The position numbers and the translations under genes were made by a program. Below the pieces are notes generated by a model, which searched no databases, was not told the origin of the DNA, and saw nothing but the letters and a program-made list of their open reading frames with translations. From positions 2,294,001 through 2,358,000 of the forward strand of contig OY969556.1 of NCBI GenBank assembly GCA_963701015.1: DNA of 64,000 nucleotides. Direction: 5' to 3'. Source of the stretch: MFD09286-c1 sp963701015 (lineage in GTDB: Bacteria > Bacteroidota > Bacteroidia > Bacteroidales > DTGW01). This document shows positions 26,995-38,310 of this stretch, one piece after another (within the stretch, counting starts at the first letter, position 1; each line of letters starts with the position of its first letter).

Positions 26995-29900
26995 CAGTAA
27001 ATGTGCCTGTAATGCTTGGTGTAAAAGTAGGGTTAACAGTCACCGAAACCGGTGTTGTATTTACTGAACCACTTATACCATTGCCTATAACCGATACCAG
27101 GTGAATATTAGAATAAGTGATAGGACTGGTTCCGGAAAATCCCAAATTTGTTCCTGTAAGTTGAATGGTATAAGATGAACTCATAATACCGCTTTGTGAA
27201 TAAGTATTGGTACCATCGCTATACGTTAATGTCCAGGGAGAATTTCCAGTCAAGGTTACAGGAATGGAAGCAATAGCACCATTATTACAAATAGTGCTCG
27301 GGCTTGGACTTCCACTAATATAGGCAGTTACGCCAACTGCTGCTAATGTAAAGGTATAATTATCACTTGACACATTAGCATTGGTAGTACAAGTACCTGT
27401 TGTACTGCCTGAAGCTGTTGAAAGCAATTGAGTCCAATTGTTTGAAGTGTTAAGCTGAGCTACGGTTGTAGAACTTGCAACAACCCCACTTGATGCATCC
27501 CAACGCAGTTTAACACGTGCTGTCCCTGTTCCGGCCGGACGCGTCACAGTCCAATATTCATTATTACTTACCGAAGTAAGTGGTGAAACCAGATTGGTTT
27601 GATAGGATGGTCCTGTATTATAATAAGTAGCTGACCATGTTGCAGGTGATGAAGCCGTAGAAGTATTGTTTAGCGAAAGTTGTCCGTATCTGTTTGAACC
27701 TGTAGTACTACCAATTGGGAATACAAATGATTGTCCACTTATAATACTCTTGCTTAATGGCCCATTAACAAATGAATTTACCGATCCGCCTATTATGGCA
27801 GAAGTTGAAGTATTAGTAACTGTAAGTGCATGCGTAGCATCTGTTGTAATAATTCCTTTGGTAAGATACAACAAATCTGAAACATTTGCACCTGTTGCCC
27901 CGGAAGTCATCACAAGTCCTGCAGTATTTGTATTATTTATGGTTAAATCATAGAAGTTTTCAGTACCGGCAGCACTAAATGTCTGAGTTCCGGTTCCGTT
28001 AAAAGTGACCATCCCGGTACCCGGATTAAAAGTTGATGGATTTGTACTGTTTATCCAATTCCCTAAAATATAAATATCTTTATTATACAAAATATTCGTT
28101 AAAGTAGCACCTGAAAAAATATGCAAATAATTGTTCACCTGCATATTTTCAGCACTCATATATGTAATACCCGTATTTGTAAATTCAACGTTATTAAATG
28201 GTTTATAAATATTACCCGGCTTTAAAGGTAATGTTCCATCATTTGTTCCTGCAAATTCCAATATACTACTTGTATTTGCAAAAAAACCATCATATTCGCC
28301 ACCGGGAAAAACAAACATACCATCGGTAGTTGCGGATACTTTTAAACGCCCAGAGCCTGTAACATGCCCCAAATCATGGAAAGTTGTTAGTCCGCAATCA
28401 AGTGTTCCTGAAATTAAAACTGAATAAGCATTGGCACTATTTGCTGCCAAAGATACTGTGTTGCCTGACGAAATTGTAACCGGGTTTCCAATTGGGTAAC
28501 AGGTACAGGAACCCCCACCACTTGTCAACGACCATTCCGTAGTACTATTCCAGTTGCCATCACCTATACTATACAACATGGGTTGTGGCGTATATATACT
28601 TCCTGAAACATCCCCAGCTGTATATTCACCATCCAGATCAGAGCTAATATTGGGAACATTAATATAATGACTTGTCGTATTAATTGAAGCTCCAGGGACT
28701 AGGTTATTCCATGTATTCGTTGGTACATCATATCGTTGTGGTATAAAACTAGCCTCAGTTCCTATTATATCAGAAGCAACATAATAATATTGATGGGTAA
28801 CTGTATAAGTTGTTAATCCCGATGTTATTACACTCCAATAATAAGGTATATAATCCGTAGGGGTAACTTTTACCGATTTGTGTAACGAATTAATTGGCTT
28901 AACTAATATATAGGCATTACTGCTTGCATTAGCAGTAAAATTATAAACTACAGGCGTATATTTTGCCGGAACACCTATTGGATAAGTAAAAGTTGATGCC
29001 CCAGATGGAAAATATTTTTTAACACCTTCATCACTCAATACCCCATTCAATAAAATCATCCTTGAACTACTAAATGGAGCTCCGGTAATTGTTGCAGCAG
29101 AACCTAATGTGAGCGTATAATCATCAATATAAAACAATACATCCCTGTTAAAACTGAGCTGTCCGTTAATGGTTGAATTATCAATCATATCAACACCATT
29201 CCCGTTATTAAGTATAACATTGCCAAAGACACCTGCACCACTACCCGAAATTACCTGTTGTGACGACCCGGAAAAGCTTATACCACCTGAAGTGGAGACA
29301 CTCATATGTGTAGCATTGTTATCCACATTTCCAATAACAGTAATTGTATTGCCCCCATCGACCAAAGTACCTGTATTAAGAGTTAGGTCAGTATTTACTT
29401 GTAATGTGGAATTTGAAGCTAATGTAACGATACCTGATTGTGCAAAAACTAAATTTGCAAAATTGGTTACATTCGACCCATTACCATTTATACTTCCACT
29501 GGTTCCATTAAATGTAGTAATTTGGGTAGAAGTAGAATTAATTCCAGCCTGGTATCCTCCTACATTCGTTCCAGTTCCTGCATTACTGTTGTTATTAGTT
29601 AAATTCACACCAATATTAACATCATTATCATTGGCCAGAAATTGTGAATTACCATTAATTACTAAAGAATCCTGGATGGTCATGGGCAATACATCAAGGC
29701 TCAGGTTTTGGTTTTGGGTGCCATCTCCAACCATTACATTCCAAAGCGATGCAGTGGAACTAATCGTAAATGTTTGAGAACTTGCACTATTGGCAACTTG
29801 AATAGTACCGCCGGTAACAGAAGAAGTATCAGGTCTTAAATATAAATCGTCATAAGGAGTAGTTGTACCAGAGTTGGCAACTAATAATTTACCCCCCGAC

Positions 29901-32900
29901 ATATAAAATGAACTATTGTCATTTACAATTTCAATTTTCCCACGGGTAGTTTGATCATTTCCGTAAATAATTACATTACCACTTCTTTGGCTATACTGAA
30001 GCGCCCCACTGGTTGTACTTAATCCACGCCTGATTTGTCCATATACATTTAAAGTGCCGCTATCCACATAAATTTGTGGTGTTCCGGCAGCAGAATATTC
30101 TATGTCATTATTATTATTTGCAAGAGACCCTATATTTAAGATTCCACCTAAAACTTCAAGTTTACCTGAAAGTAATAATTCTCCAGCAGAACCCGAACCA
30201 ACTGTGGCAGTTCCCCGATGAACAGATAAACAAGCTGTTGTAGGAATTGTAAAAGCACTTGTAGTTGTAATAGTGACATTCAATGCTGAATTATCAACCC
30301 TGAATGTACCATTGCTAAGTGTTAAGAACGGATTGGTTGAACCTGTTACTATATTTGATTGCAAAAATACAACTGGTGTAGAATTAGAACCTTTATTAAT
30401 TATTAAATTATAAAATCTATAACTTGTACCACTACTTGTACCTTTAATTGAATCGTTGGTAGTACCCATAAAAGTGACCTGTGCATGACCACTGGGGTTC
30501 ATATCAAATGTACCATTGTTGGTAAGGTTTCCATACAAATTTAAATTGTATGTTGTACCTGCACCAGTATTAAATATTGCTCCTGATGATATATTGGTAT
30601 TGCCGTTAACCTGGATAGTATGGGCAACACTATTTGTAAATTGAAGTACTCCTGAAACAATATTTAAACTGTCATCAATAATATACGTCCAGGGTGTAGC
30701 AGGAGTTTGTACCATATAAGTTGTCCCGGTTCCATTAACAGTCATATTATTATATACAGTAAGATTTTCTGCTGGCAATATTATATTGTAACCTGCCGGG
30801 GAAAGCTTTAAATTATAATAGGTAGATAAAGCTAAACCAGAAGCGCTTGTTGTTGGAATGGTAATGTTGGCTGTTGTAGTGTAATATTCCACCGTTCCAC
30901 CATTTGATCCAATAAAATCACCAAAATCACCTATTGGGAAATAATTGTTCGAAGCAATTCGTAAAGTTCCTCTACCTGTAACACCCTTTTGCGGTAAAGC
31001 AGCAAAGTTATGTCCGGTTATTGTCCCCAAATCAAGTGTTGATCCGGTTTCAATTAATAAGCTCCCGGCATTGGCTGTTGCAGTTGTTGTTACTTTATGA
31101 TTATCAACTATATTAACAATTGTACCAGAGGATGGTGTTCCTGCTCCACCCGCTCCACCTCGTGTAGCAGACCATGTAGCAGAAGAATTCCAATTTCCAT
31201 CGGCTACGCTATATAAAACAGGTACAGATGTAAATGTAGTTAATTGACCTGCCGTATAATCGCCATCGGCAACATATGCAGTGTCATAAACAAAGGTATG
31301 ATTTCCAAGATTAATTTTAGTTGGGTCATTGATGTAGCTCCATGTGCTACCGCCCCTGTAGACGCCTGGTAAATAGAGGCTTTCAGTTCCTCCGATAAAA
31401 TAAGTATTATAATTATATTGGTGTTTTACACTACTTACAGGGATTCCATTAAAATTTGTACTGGCGGTATGCCAGTAACATGCCAGCGAGTTTGTACTTT
31501 GTGCCAGGTAATGCCTGCTATTTACGGGCCTTGTTGTAACAGTGCCATATTTTGTAGGGGCACTCGAAAACTGAATGGTAGCCGGTAAATAATAATAAGT
31601 AGTATTAGAAGTATTATAAATCCCAAACGGAAAAAGAAAAGCAGTGGTATTTTTATAGTTTTTGCTCACACCATTGTCCGACATCAGACCTGTGGTTTGG
31701 ATCATTTGGTAATTGCTAAAACTGGTACCCGTTGCCATGTTGGAATAAACAATAGCAGAACTATCCAAGGTTAAATTATTCGACCCAATATTCAGGGTTG
31801 ACCATCGTTGTGCAGCATTAGCTGCAGTTCCGGCTAATCTTAAAATTCCGGTTACTTTCATGGCTGATGTCATAGTTACAGAACCGCCAGTTTTGTTCAA
31901 TGTAAGATTATTGAAACTTCCATTACCGTCACCACTAATGGTTTGAGCTGTTGTACCAGTAAGTTGAATACTGCCCGCACCTGAAGCAGGCATAAAGTGA
32001 GTTCCTGCATTATAAATAGTAGTACCGGTTGAGCCATTCAATTGTAAAATACGGCCGTTATCAATTAATGTGCAACCACTGCCAATAGTAAAGTTCCCAT
32101 TTACAACTATTGGGGTTGCCGCACTGGCATTGTTCAGGGTAAGGCTTGATGTACCGGACATGGTAAGGTTGTTTAAAGAAGCTAATGTCCCTTCGATATC
32201 AAATATTTGGTTACCTGCACCATTAAATGTTGTGGTATTTGTACCTGGTGTATAAGTACCTCCGGTTGCTATTGTAAAATTTTCACCAACATTCAAATTT
32301 ATAGTACCGGTACCCAAATTTAATGTGGAATTTGCCCCAATTGTCAAATCGTTTAATACAGTCAAATTCGCATTAACTCCCGTTGATAATCCAGTAGAAT
32401 TCCATTGAATTGAAGTAGTTCCAGTTGTTGTGGATGAATTCCTTGAAATATTTAAATTATAAAATGGCACTGTTGAGTTTGCGGTGTAAGTTGTTGCATA
32501 ACTGGGTAAATTTAAATTAACAGTACCACCTGTAACTTCAAAATTACCAGGTTGAGATTCAATATCAAAAATATCAGTTATATAATATGATAAAGTTCCT
32601 CCATATGTGTACAAAACATTATTTGTAAAATTTAGTGTACCCCCGCTCATTTTGAAAACTGTTGAAGTAATAGCAAGGTTCATCATTGGCCCGGTTTGCT
32701 GTTGCCCCATCATCCTTACGTTAACAGTACCTCCGGTTTGAATGTAACTCATAAGATTTGTACCGGTAGGATCTACCCAAAATTCGCTGACATCAAGTAC
32801 GCCTGTACCTTCAATTTGGAATAAAGGAGTTCCATTTTTATTTAAAACAATTCCTGTTGCATCGCCAGTTGATAACTGACCTGAGCTAATTCTTAAAGTT

Positions 32901-35900
32901 CCAACTAATGTCAATGCCTGATATGAACCTGTACCATATCCTGTAGCATTAAATCCTGTGATAGTTGTAGATACATTTGCACCATTTACCCATAATTGAG
33001 CCGTGGGTAAAATATTAAAATCCAATCCACCTTCAGTTAGTGAAGGAATATTTATATTATCGTTAAGTATTAAAGTCCCATAGTGAATATATAAAGCTTT
33101 GTAAAAAATACCCCATCCAAGTGCGTCAGGTCCTCCAGTTTTATTGCCCCCCCCTTGATAATTTGGTCCATATAGGGCAAAATTATTAGTATTTGAAGAA
33201 TTTACATTCAAGGAATAAGTCTGATCCGTCCCCTTTTCAATTATTAACCTAAAGAAATCAGTTATACCATTGCAAGTCAAAGTATTATTTGTTGAACCCA
33301 TAAAGTCAACCTGAACATCACCATAATTTATACCACCAGAAGCATTATTTGTAAGTATATAATAATTTTCTAAAGTTGTTAAAACGGTTGAGTGTGGTAA
33401 TCCTGTAAATCTGACAGAGCCATTGTTGGTGAAATCACCATAAATATTTAATGTATGCACAGGGTAAACAGGCAATGTTGGCTCTGTATAAGTTGAACCG
33501 GCAAAACTATGGGCATTAGAAGCAAAATTATTAACCCCTATGCTACATCCTGCATCAACTGTAAAATTACCATGAACAGTCATATTCAGCAGGTTATCTG
33601 ATGCTGTAGGGTTACCAAAATTAAAGGTAAGGTTACCGGAACCTGTATTTTTTAATTCAAAATTGCCATTTAAAGTATATGTTGGAGAAGAAGAATTATC
33701 AATATAAACAGTATTTGCACCAGCAGAGCTATTTGATATCAGCAGATTATTATAAATTAACTGAGAACTACTAATATTTGAATTGTTTAAATTATAATAT
33801 TCAACCGTACCTCCACCACCAGCAACAAAGGCAGTATAATCTCCTCCCGGGAATGTGTTTGAATTAAGTCGTAATTTTCCCTGCCCAGTAATAGTTCCAA
33901 AATTATGACCGGTTGAAGTTTTTAAATCGAGGATACCGCCATCATTTATAGTAAGCGATAGAATTGTTCGTCCTCCATCAACCGCATTTGTATATACTGT
34001 ACGGCCATTTAAAATAACAACCCTGTTTGTGTTTGAGGGAATAGAACTTCCGGGATTAATCCATAAAGTCCCGGATGCATCAGTAGTCCAGGTACTGGCA
34101 TTTTTCCAATCACCTGCCTGGTATGAATAATAGGTTGTTATGGGTTCACGTGCTGTCCAAACTCCTGTCAGAACATTGGTTCCGGTGGAAGAGATTGGAA
34201 TTACCCCTCCCGAACTCGGTACATTTGGTGTACTCCAGGCAGATGATGCGTATAAAGCAGGTATATAAATACTTTGATTACCACCTGTTCCAACATCGCC
34301 AGGATTAATATATGTAAAATTAACATTTGCATTAATACCTGTTAAACCACCACTTGCTGTGACGTTCCAGTAACGCGCCAGATCAGTAGTGGAAGCACCA
34401 GTAGCCTTTGAAGGTACAGTATTTACAGTAATAGATTGTGTACCAGCCAGAGTTGCTGACAAGGATGAGATGACCATTGGAGTATATGATGTACCGGACC
34501 CCACAGGGTAAGTCATTTGAAACCCAGCGGCAGTTGTACTTTGTACAATCAATGAACCTGTACCGGTTCCACCATTGCATACGATCATATGGGTATTGTC
34601 GTACGAACCAGATATACTACCAGTTGTTCCAATAGTTAAATTATAAGTACCCAATGCCAGGTTACCATTGCTTAAACTTAAAGTACCATTTACCGTTGCT
34701 GCGCCTTGCAGGGTTTTGGTATTAGCTCCGGAAATAGTAAGATTCTGAAAATAGCCAGTTCCTGTTCCAAAAATATTTTGTGATCCAGCAGTATTGAATA
34801 CGACTGTACTGCCTGAACTATTTGTGGTATTAAAACTTCCGTTAAAACTGCTTGCATTTCCTGATACATTTAGTTGATGGACAAGACCAGTGCCAATCAT
34901 ATTTACAATTCCATTACCAGTTACATTCCCGGTAACATTAATTGTCATTGCCGATGAACCGTAATTTAAAGTACCAGAAACATTTAAATTGCCACCTACA
35001 TTGAGTGGAGAACTTTGTAATGTTGCTCCACCGGTGCCTGACATAGTAAGGTTATTATAAGTAATACCTGTAAAAGTTTGAGCTGTGCCACCATTAAAAT
35101 TGACAGTTCCGGTTCCACTTGTGAACGTCCCATTATTTGTCCAATTCCCGCCAATAGTAATAGTTCCGGAACCCGATGTAATATTTCCAGTGCCGATAAT
35201 ATTGCCTGAAACTGAAACTGAAGCATTATTTGTACTTAAATCAGCAGAAGCACCAGTTACATTCAAATTTCCTGCAACAGTTAATGTTCCTGCAGGCACT
35301 GTCTTGGCTCCCGAGTTTGATAATGTAAGGTTTCCATAGGTAGCCGACACGACAGTTTGTGCCCCGGCAAATCCATAATTTTCTGTTGAGGTCGCTGCAA
35401 AAGATTCAGTACCGCCAAAAATAGTTGCTGAATTTACATTATGATTAAGCGTTCCTCCATTATCAACCTGCAAAGTAGTATTAACTGAAAGAGTAATAGC
35501 ATAAGGTTCGGTTAATGTTCCTCCATTTTGTATTTCAACTTTTGTATTTGTCCCTGAAACTGACCAACCACCTGCAACAGTAGTCATAGTATGTCCATTT
35601 TGAATAACAAAAAATTGATTTGCCGAAGTAAAATTAGTTGGTGAAGAACCTCCTCCTGCAGGTTTTGTATTCCAACTGGAAGTCAAGTTAGGGTTAAGGG
35701 AACCTTGTGAATAATAAATTGGATAACCTGTTAAGGTAGCATTATCTATATAATAATATCTATTTGATGTATATGCATTTGATTTAATTATCTGAATATA
35801 AACCAAGGGGACATTTTCACAGGAAGTCGGAAAAGCTGAAGCAGTTCTATTAGTAACAGTTCCATTAGCAGGTGCATAACTTGCTATTACTGTTGTCCAT

Positions 35901-36328
35901 GTAGTCCCATCAGGACTGACCTGAACTAAAACATTATTAAAATTGTTACCTCCAGCAACATCACAATATGAAAAAATTAAATTAAAAAAACCTGTTGTAT
36001 TAACCGTAAATTGGTAATAATCTCCTGTTGTCATGGTATTACCTCTATACATATTGGCAGAGCCTGTTCCACAACCAGTATAAGTATTATTTATACCAGT
36101 ATTTGCTAAACCTGAAGGTGTAAAAGCTGGTGTACCAGGAGTATTATTAATAGTAGGATTTGTATTTGCTTCAAATGGGAATTGAAAAAGTGTAGTTTGC
36201 CCAAAAGAAGAAAAAGAAAAAATGAGCATTGAAGTGAAAACAAAAACAATCCGTAAAAGCCAACGCCAAACCGGTACAGGAATTCCTGTAGCAATGTTAT
36301 TTTGAATTCGCTTTAACGTTTGAGCCAT
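26618..36328 (-). CDS. giant beta-rich adhesin-like surface protein, 5' part (frameshift near the end)
   Basis: The frame gives 3236 residues, but the last roughly 106 (after SSVDAGASYA) are out-of-frame reading. The N-terminus has a long signal peptide (IVFVFTSMLIFSFSSFGQ). Next comes a jelly-roll-like domain (TTLFQFPFEANTNPTI), then a very long region of Asn/Thr/Gly-rich beta-helix-like repeats (NLTMSGTGGATLQSSPL, GNLNVSGTLNYGSSAM). Four modules start with a Tyr-Ser ... Gly-Asp-x-Trp-Asn ... Trp pattern (YSVADGNWNSSATWSATRGG and relatives). Such proteins are typically large cell-surface adhesins in Bacteroidota. It heads a same-strand row of small Ig-like genes. A function in attachment is inferred from architecture only. 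Confidence 0.75.
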   Translation of the reverse strand: MAQTLKRIQNNIATGIPVPVWRWLLRIVFVFTSMLIFSFSSFGQTTLFQFPFEANTNPTINNTPGTPAFTPSGLANTGINNTYTGCGTGSANMYRGNTMTTGDYYQFTVNTTGFFNLIFSYCDVAGGNNFNNVLVQVSPDGTTWTTVIASYAPANGTVTNRTASAFPTSCENVPLVYIQIIKSNAYTSNRYYYIDNATLTGYPIYYSQGSLNPNLTSSWNTKPAGGGSSPTNFTSANQFFVIQNGHTMTTVAGGWSVSGTNTKVEIQNGGTLTEPYAITLSVNTTLQVDNGGTLNHNVNSATIFGGTESFAATSTENYGFAGAQTVVSATYGNLTLSNSGAKTVPAGTLTVAGNLNVTGASADLSTNNASVSVSGNIIGTGNITSGSGTITIGGNWTNNGTFTSGTGTVNFNGGTAQTFTGITYNNLTMSGTGGATLQSSPLNVGGNLNVSGTLNYGSSAMTINVTGNVTGNGIVNMIGTGLVHQLNVSGNASSFNGSFNTTNSSGSTVVFNTAGSQNIFGTGTGYFQNLTISGANTKTLQGAATVNGTLSLSNGNLALGTYNLTIGTTGSISGSYDNTHMIVCNGGTGTGSLIVQSTTAAGFQMTYPVGSGTSYTPMVISSLSATLAGTQSITVNTVPSKATGASTTDLARYWNVTASGGLTGINANVNFTYINPGDVGTGGNQSIYIPALYASSAWSTPNVPSSGGVIPISSTGTNVLTGVWTAREPITTYYSYQAGDWKNASTWTTDASGTLWINPGSSIPSNTNRVVILNGRTVYTNAVDGGRTILSLTINDGGILDLKTSTGHNFGTITGQGKLRLNSNTFPGGDYTAFVAGGGGTVEYYNLNNSNISSSQLIYNNLLISNSSAGANTVYIDNSSSPTYTLNGNFELKNTGSGNLTFNFGNPTASDNLLNMTVHGNFTVDAGCSIGVNNFASNAHSFAGSTYTEPTLPVYPVHTLNIYGDFTNNGSVRFTGLPHSTVLTTLENYYILTNNASGGINYGDVQVDFMGSTNNTLTCNGITDFFRLIIEKGTDQTYSLNVNSSNTNNFALYGPNYQGGGNKTGGPDALGWGIFYKALYIHYGTLILNDNINIPSLTEGGLDFNILPTAQLWVNGANVSTTITGFNATGYGTGSYQALTLVGTLRISSGQLSTGDATGIVLNKNGTPLFQIEGTGVLDVSEFWVDPTGTNLMSYIQTGGTVNVRMMGQQQTGPMMNLAITSTVFKMSGGTLNFTNNVLYTYGGTLSYYITDIFDIESQPGNFEVTGGTVNLNLPSYATTYTANSTVPFYNLNISRNSSTTTGTTSIQWNSTGLSTGVNANLTVLNDLTIGANSTLNLGTGTINLNVGENFTIATGGTYTPGTNTTTFNGAGNQIFDIEGTLASLNNLTMSGTSSLTLNNASAATPIVVNGNFTIGSGCTLIDNGRILQLNGSTGTTIYNAGTHFMPASGAGSIQLTGTTAQTISGDGNGSFNNLTLNKTGGSVTMTSAMKVTGILRLAGTAANAAQRWSTLNIGSNNLTLDSSAIVYSNMATGTSFSNYQMIQTTGLMSDNGVSKNYKNTTAFLFPFGIYNTSNTTYYYLPATIQFSSAPTKYGTVTTRPVNSRHYLAQSTNSLACYWHTASTNFNGIPVSSVKHQYNYNTYFIGGTESLYLPGVYRGGSTWSYINDPTKINLGNHTFVYDTAYVADGDYTAGQLTTFTSVPVLYSVADGNWNSSATWSATRGGAGGAGTPSSGTIVNIVDNHKVTTTATANAGSLLIETGSTLDLGTITGHNFAALPQKGVTGRGTLRIASNNYFPIGDFGDFIGSNGGTVEYYTTTANITIPTTSASGLALSTYYNLKLSPAGYNIILPAENLTVYNNMTVNGTGTTYMVQTPATPWTYIIDDSLNIVSGVLQFTNSVAHTIQVNGNTNISSGAIFNTGAGTTYNLNLYGNLTNNGTFDMNPSGHAQVTFMGTTNDSIKGTSSGTSYRFYNLIINKGSNSTPVVFLQSNIVTGSTNPFLTLSNGTFRVDNSALNVTITTTSAFTIPTTACLSVHRGTATVGSGSAGELLLSGKLEVLGGILNIGSLANNNNDIEYSAAGTPQIYVDSGTLNVYGQIRRGLSTTSGALQYSQRSGNVIIYGNDQTTRGKIEIVNDNSSFYMSGGKLLVANSGTTTPYDDLYLRPDTSSVTGGTIQVANSASSQTFTISSTASLWNVMVGDGTQNQNLSLDVLPMTIQDSLVINGNSQFLANDNDVNIGVNLTNNNSNAGTGTNVGGYQAGINSTSTQITTFNGTSGSINGNGSNVTNFANLVFAQSGIVTLASNSTLQVNTDLTLNTGTLVDGGNTITVIGNVDNNATHMSVSTSGGISFSGSSQQVISGSGAGVFGNVILNNGNGVDMIDNSTINGQLSFNRDVLFYIDDYTLTLGSAATITGAPFSSSRMILLNGVLSDEGVKKYFPSGASTFTYPIGVPAKYTPVVYNFTANASSNAYILVKPINSLHKSVKVTPTDYIPYYWSVITSGLTTYTVTHQYYYVASDIIGTEASFIPQRYDVPTNTWNNLVPGASINTTSHYINVPNISSDLDGEYTAGDVSGSIYTPQPMLYSIGDGNWNSTTEWSLTSGGGSCTCYPIGNPVTISSGNTVSLAANSANAYSVLISGTLDCGLTTFHDLGHVTGSGRLKVSATTDGMFVFPGGEYDGFFANTSSILEFAGTNDGTLPLKPGNIYKPFNNVEFTNTGITYMSAENMQVNNYLHIFSGATLTNILYNKDIYILGNWINSTNPSTFNPGTGMVTFNGTGTQTFSAAGTENFYDLTINNTNTAGLVMTSGATGANVSDLLYLTKGIITTDATHALTVTNTSTSAIIGGSVNSFVNGPLSKSIISGQSFVFPIGSTTGSNRYGQLSLNNTSTASSPATWSATYYNTGPSYQTNLVSPLTSVSNNEYWTVTRPAGTGTARVKLRWDASSGVVASSTTVAQLNTSNNWTQLLSTASGSTTGTCTTNANVSSDNYTFTLAAVGVTAYISGSPSPSTICNNGAIASIPVTLTGNSPWTLTYSDGTNTYSQSGIMSSSYTIQLTGTNLGFSGTSPITYSNIHLVSVIGNGISGSVNTTPVSVTVNPTFTPSITGTFTVGESESRSYTTSSVDAGASYACCLERDSRRYTNCISIKSLYYNNYIYSWDLSIASFRNYNIIGLYCYRFKNSYNSKHTFAFNYSNNGKCLPGQYYYIFNTGCRNTYLYLDGYRRYIYRTNSCKWK

Positions 36329-36910
36329 TGGTATTTTATTGTTGCTTTATATATCAAAATTTTACCTAATACATTTATCGCCAAATTACAGATTCATTAT
36401 ACGTTAATATCAAAAAAATGTTAACATGGATATATTGATTTACGTAAAATGTCAGATATTTTTGACGAATCGAACAAAATATAGGATTAAAAGAAACAGC
36501 ATACATTGCAGGCAAAATATTTTTCAATTCAACTATTCAATATTAATTTAAGAAATTTTAAATAAAAAACGCAATAAAAATAGCTTATTTTATGGAAATA
36601 CAATGAATTGGACAAAAAAAATTGTTCCATGAGTTTTTAACATTTTGAAAATTAGAGCCATAACTCATTGGTAATGAATATATTATGTACTGATTTACTA
36701 ATGTGCTAATGTGAAAATGTGTCAATGTGTTAATTAGGCTGTAGTATGTAGGTTTTAGGTTTTAGGTGTTAGTTGTTGGATGTTAGAGTTTAGGATTTAG
36801 GTTATTAGTTTTACACTTTACTCTTAACTTCTTGTTCTAAACTCTTTGTTCCTAGTTCTTTGTTCCTTGTCCTTACTTTATTTTTAAAATCACATAATCG
36901 AAAAAACAAA
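36329..36910. other. intergenic region upstream of the giant gene
   Basis: This 582-bp gap holds AT-rich sequence (36329-36690), presumably with the promoter of the giant gene although I could not find a convincing TAnnTTTG box, and one copy of the composite modular repeat (36691-36880). No gene is visible. Confidence 0.5.
36691..36880 (+). repeat. composite modular intergenic repeat, copy 1
   Basis: Three word classes follow in fixed order: CTAATGTG/CAATGTG words, then TTTTAGG/TTTAGG words, then ACTCTTAAC and TTTGTTC words (CTTTGTTCCTAGTTCTTTG). The same order occurs at 38071-38305 on this strand, and on the opposite strand at 39611-39817 (last two classes only) and 41204-41385. The words are degenerate rather than exact tandem copies. 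Confidence 0.65.
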
Positions 36911-38032
36911 TCAAGGTTTAGGTTTATCGAAAAACTCCGATTCCTTTAAGTTTGGAAATTGAAGCTTTGTATCTGCTTCAAATTCTTTTAATCGTGTAAC
37001 AGCATCTTCAGGCAGGTGAATTGACGCCAGACTGCTATCGGGCAATGTTGCGGGGATAACATAAAATTGAAATTTCCCGTCAAGTGTTCCTTTAAAAACC
37101 CAGTAAGGCTGGTAACAAAAGTCCGTTGCTTTTATTTTTCCACTATCCTTTTCGAGTGTAAGGCTAAACATAGCGCCTCCATCGCGATATCGGTCGCGTT
37201 GGTTCGATACAAAATTTCCCATGGAATAAAATACCGGTACAATATTAGTAGTATCGAGTGTGTCGGGGTGTAATATTTCGAATGTTTGCACAACATGTGG
37301 GTGTGAACCTATAATAGCATTGCAGCCATGTTTGGCCAAAAACTTTGCCAGGTCAACCTGATCTTTGTTCGGCTTCATTTGGTATTCGGTTCCCCAGTGC
37401 AATATCACAATTTTATAATCGGCTTTTAAGGAATCGGCACGGGCTAAATCTTTAACAATAGTAGCTTTATTAATATAATTTACCACATTGGGTTGTTCAA
37501 CAACAATACCATTTGTGCCATAAGTATAGTTCAATAATGCCAGACGGAATCCGTTTCTTTCAACAATTAGGGGATAATTTTTTTCACGCTGGGCAGAATC
37601 GGTATAAGTACCCATATGCTTAATTTTTAATGAATCAAGAACCGATAATGTTCGTAAAAAGCCCTTTTTGCCCTTGTCATAACAATGGTTATTGGCCATA
37701 GCCAAAATATCAAATCCAGCGCCTACAACATATTTAGCTAAATCGTCGGGAGTTGAAAATGTGGGATAACCGGTATAAGGTTTCCCGCTAAGGGTAAGTT
37801 CAAAATTTGGGATAGCAATATTGGCGGAATCAACAAAGGGTTTAATATACCTGAAACAAGGTTCGTAATTGTAAGTTCCGGTGGAAGAATCGTAAGCTGC
37901 ATTTACCTGTGGAACATGTCCCATAATATCGCCTGCAAATACAATTGTAAGCTTTGAACTGTCAGGTTTTTGTGCAAAAAGAAAATAATTAAAAGATAAA
38001 ATAAGCAGCAATAAAAGACTGGTTCTTCTCAT
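36911..38032 (-). CDS. CapA-family (PGA_cap) metallophosphoesterase-like protein, exported
   Basis: The protein has 373 residues with a signal peptide (residues 1-21, MRRTSLLLLLILSFNYFLFA). The domain matches the CapA/YwtB family: IVFAGDIMGHVP with metal-ligand Asp35, NFELTLSG, DILAMANNHCYDKG, IVILHWGTEYQ and IGSHPHVVQ. CapA proteins take part in poly-gamma-glutamate capsule synthesis in Bacillus, but most members in Bacteroidota have no proven role, and no capB or capC homologue is nearby. The last 50 residues extend past the core and end in a charged tail. The gene is monocistronic, with a modular repeat on each side. Confidence 0.85.
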   Translation of the reverse strand: MRRTSLLLLLILSFNYFLFAQKPDSSKLTIVFAGDIMGHVPQVNAAYDSSTGTYNYEPCFRYIKPFVDSANIAIPNFELTLSGKPYTGYPTFSTPDDLAKYVVGAGFDILAMANNHCYDKGKKGFLRTLSVLDSLKIKHMGTYTDSAQREKNYPLIVERNGFRLALLNYTYGTNGIVVEQPNVVNYINKATIVKDLARADSLKADYKIVILHWGTEYQMKPNKDQVDLAKFLAKHGCNAIIGSHPHVVQTFEILHPDTLDTTNIVPVFYSMGNFVSNQRDRYRDGGAMFSLTLEKDSGKIKATDFCYQPYWVFKGTLDGKFQFYVIPATLPDSSLASIHLPEDAVTRLKEFEADTKLQFPNLKESEFFDKPKP

Positions 38033-38070
38033 TGTAAATAATTTAACTCATGCAAAGAAAGAAAGAAAAT

Positions 38071-38305
38071 TGCTAATGTGCTAATGTGTCAATGTGCTGA
38101 TGCGCTAATATGATAATTTGCTAATGATTTAAATAGATTGCAGGTATTAGGTTTTAGGTTTTAGTATTTAGTATTTAGGTTTTAGTATTTAGACTTTAAG
38201 ACATTTAGAATTGTATTTTTTGTTCCTTACTCTTTGTTCTTTGTACCTTTTTCTTTGTTCTTAACTCTTTACTCTTTGTTCCTTACTCTTAACTCCTTAC
38301 TCATT
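38071..38305 (+). repeat. composite modular intergenic repeat, copy 2
   Basis: Starts with an 8-base period of TGCTAATG-type words, continues with GGTTTTAGG/TATTTAG words and ends with TTTGTTC, ACTCTTAAC and CCTTACTC words. It ends 5 bp before the stop codon of the TPM-domain gene. Confidence 0.7.
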
Positions 38306-38310
38306 AACCG

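Noticed and set aside
29169..29777. 202-aa open frame on the plus strand inside the giant adhesin gene
   Set aside because: It is antisense to a repetitive Asn/Thr/Gly-rich coding sequence, has no signal or known motif, and similar open antisense frames recur wherever the sense repeat recurs.
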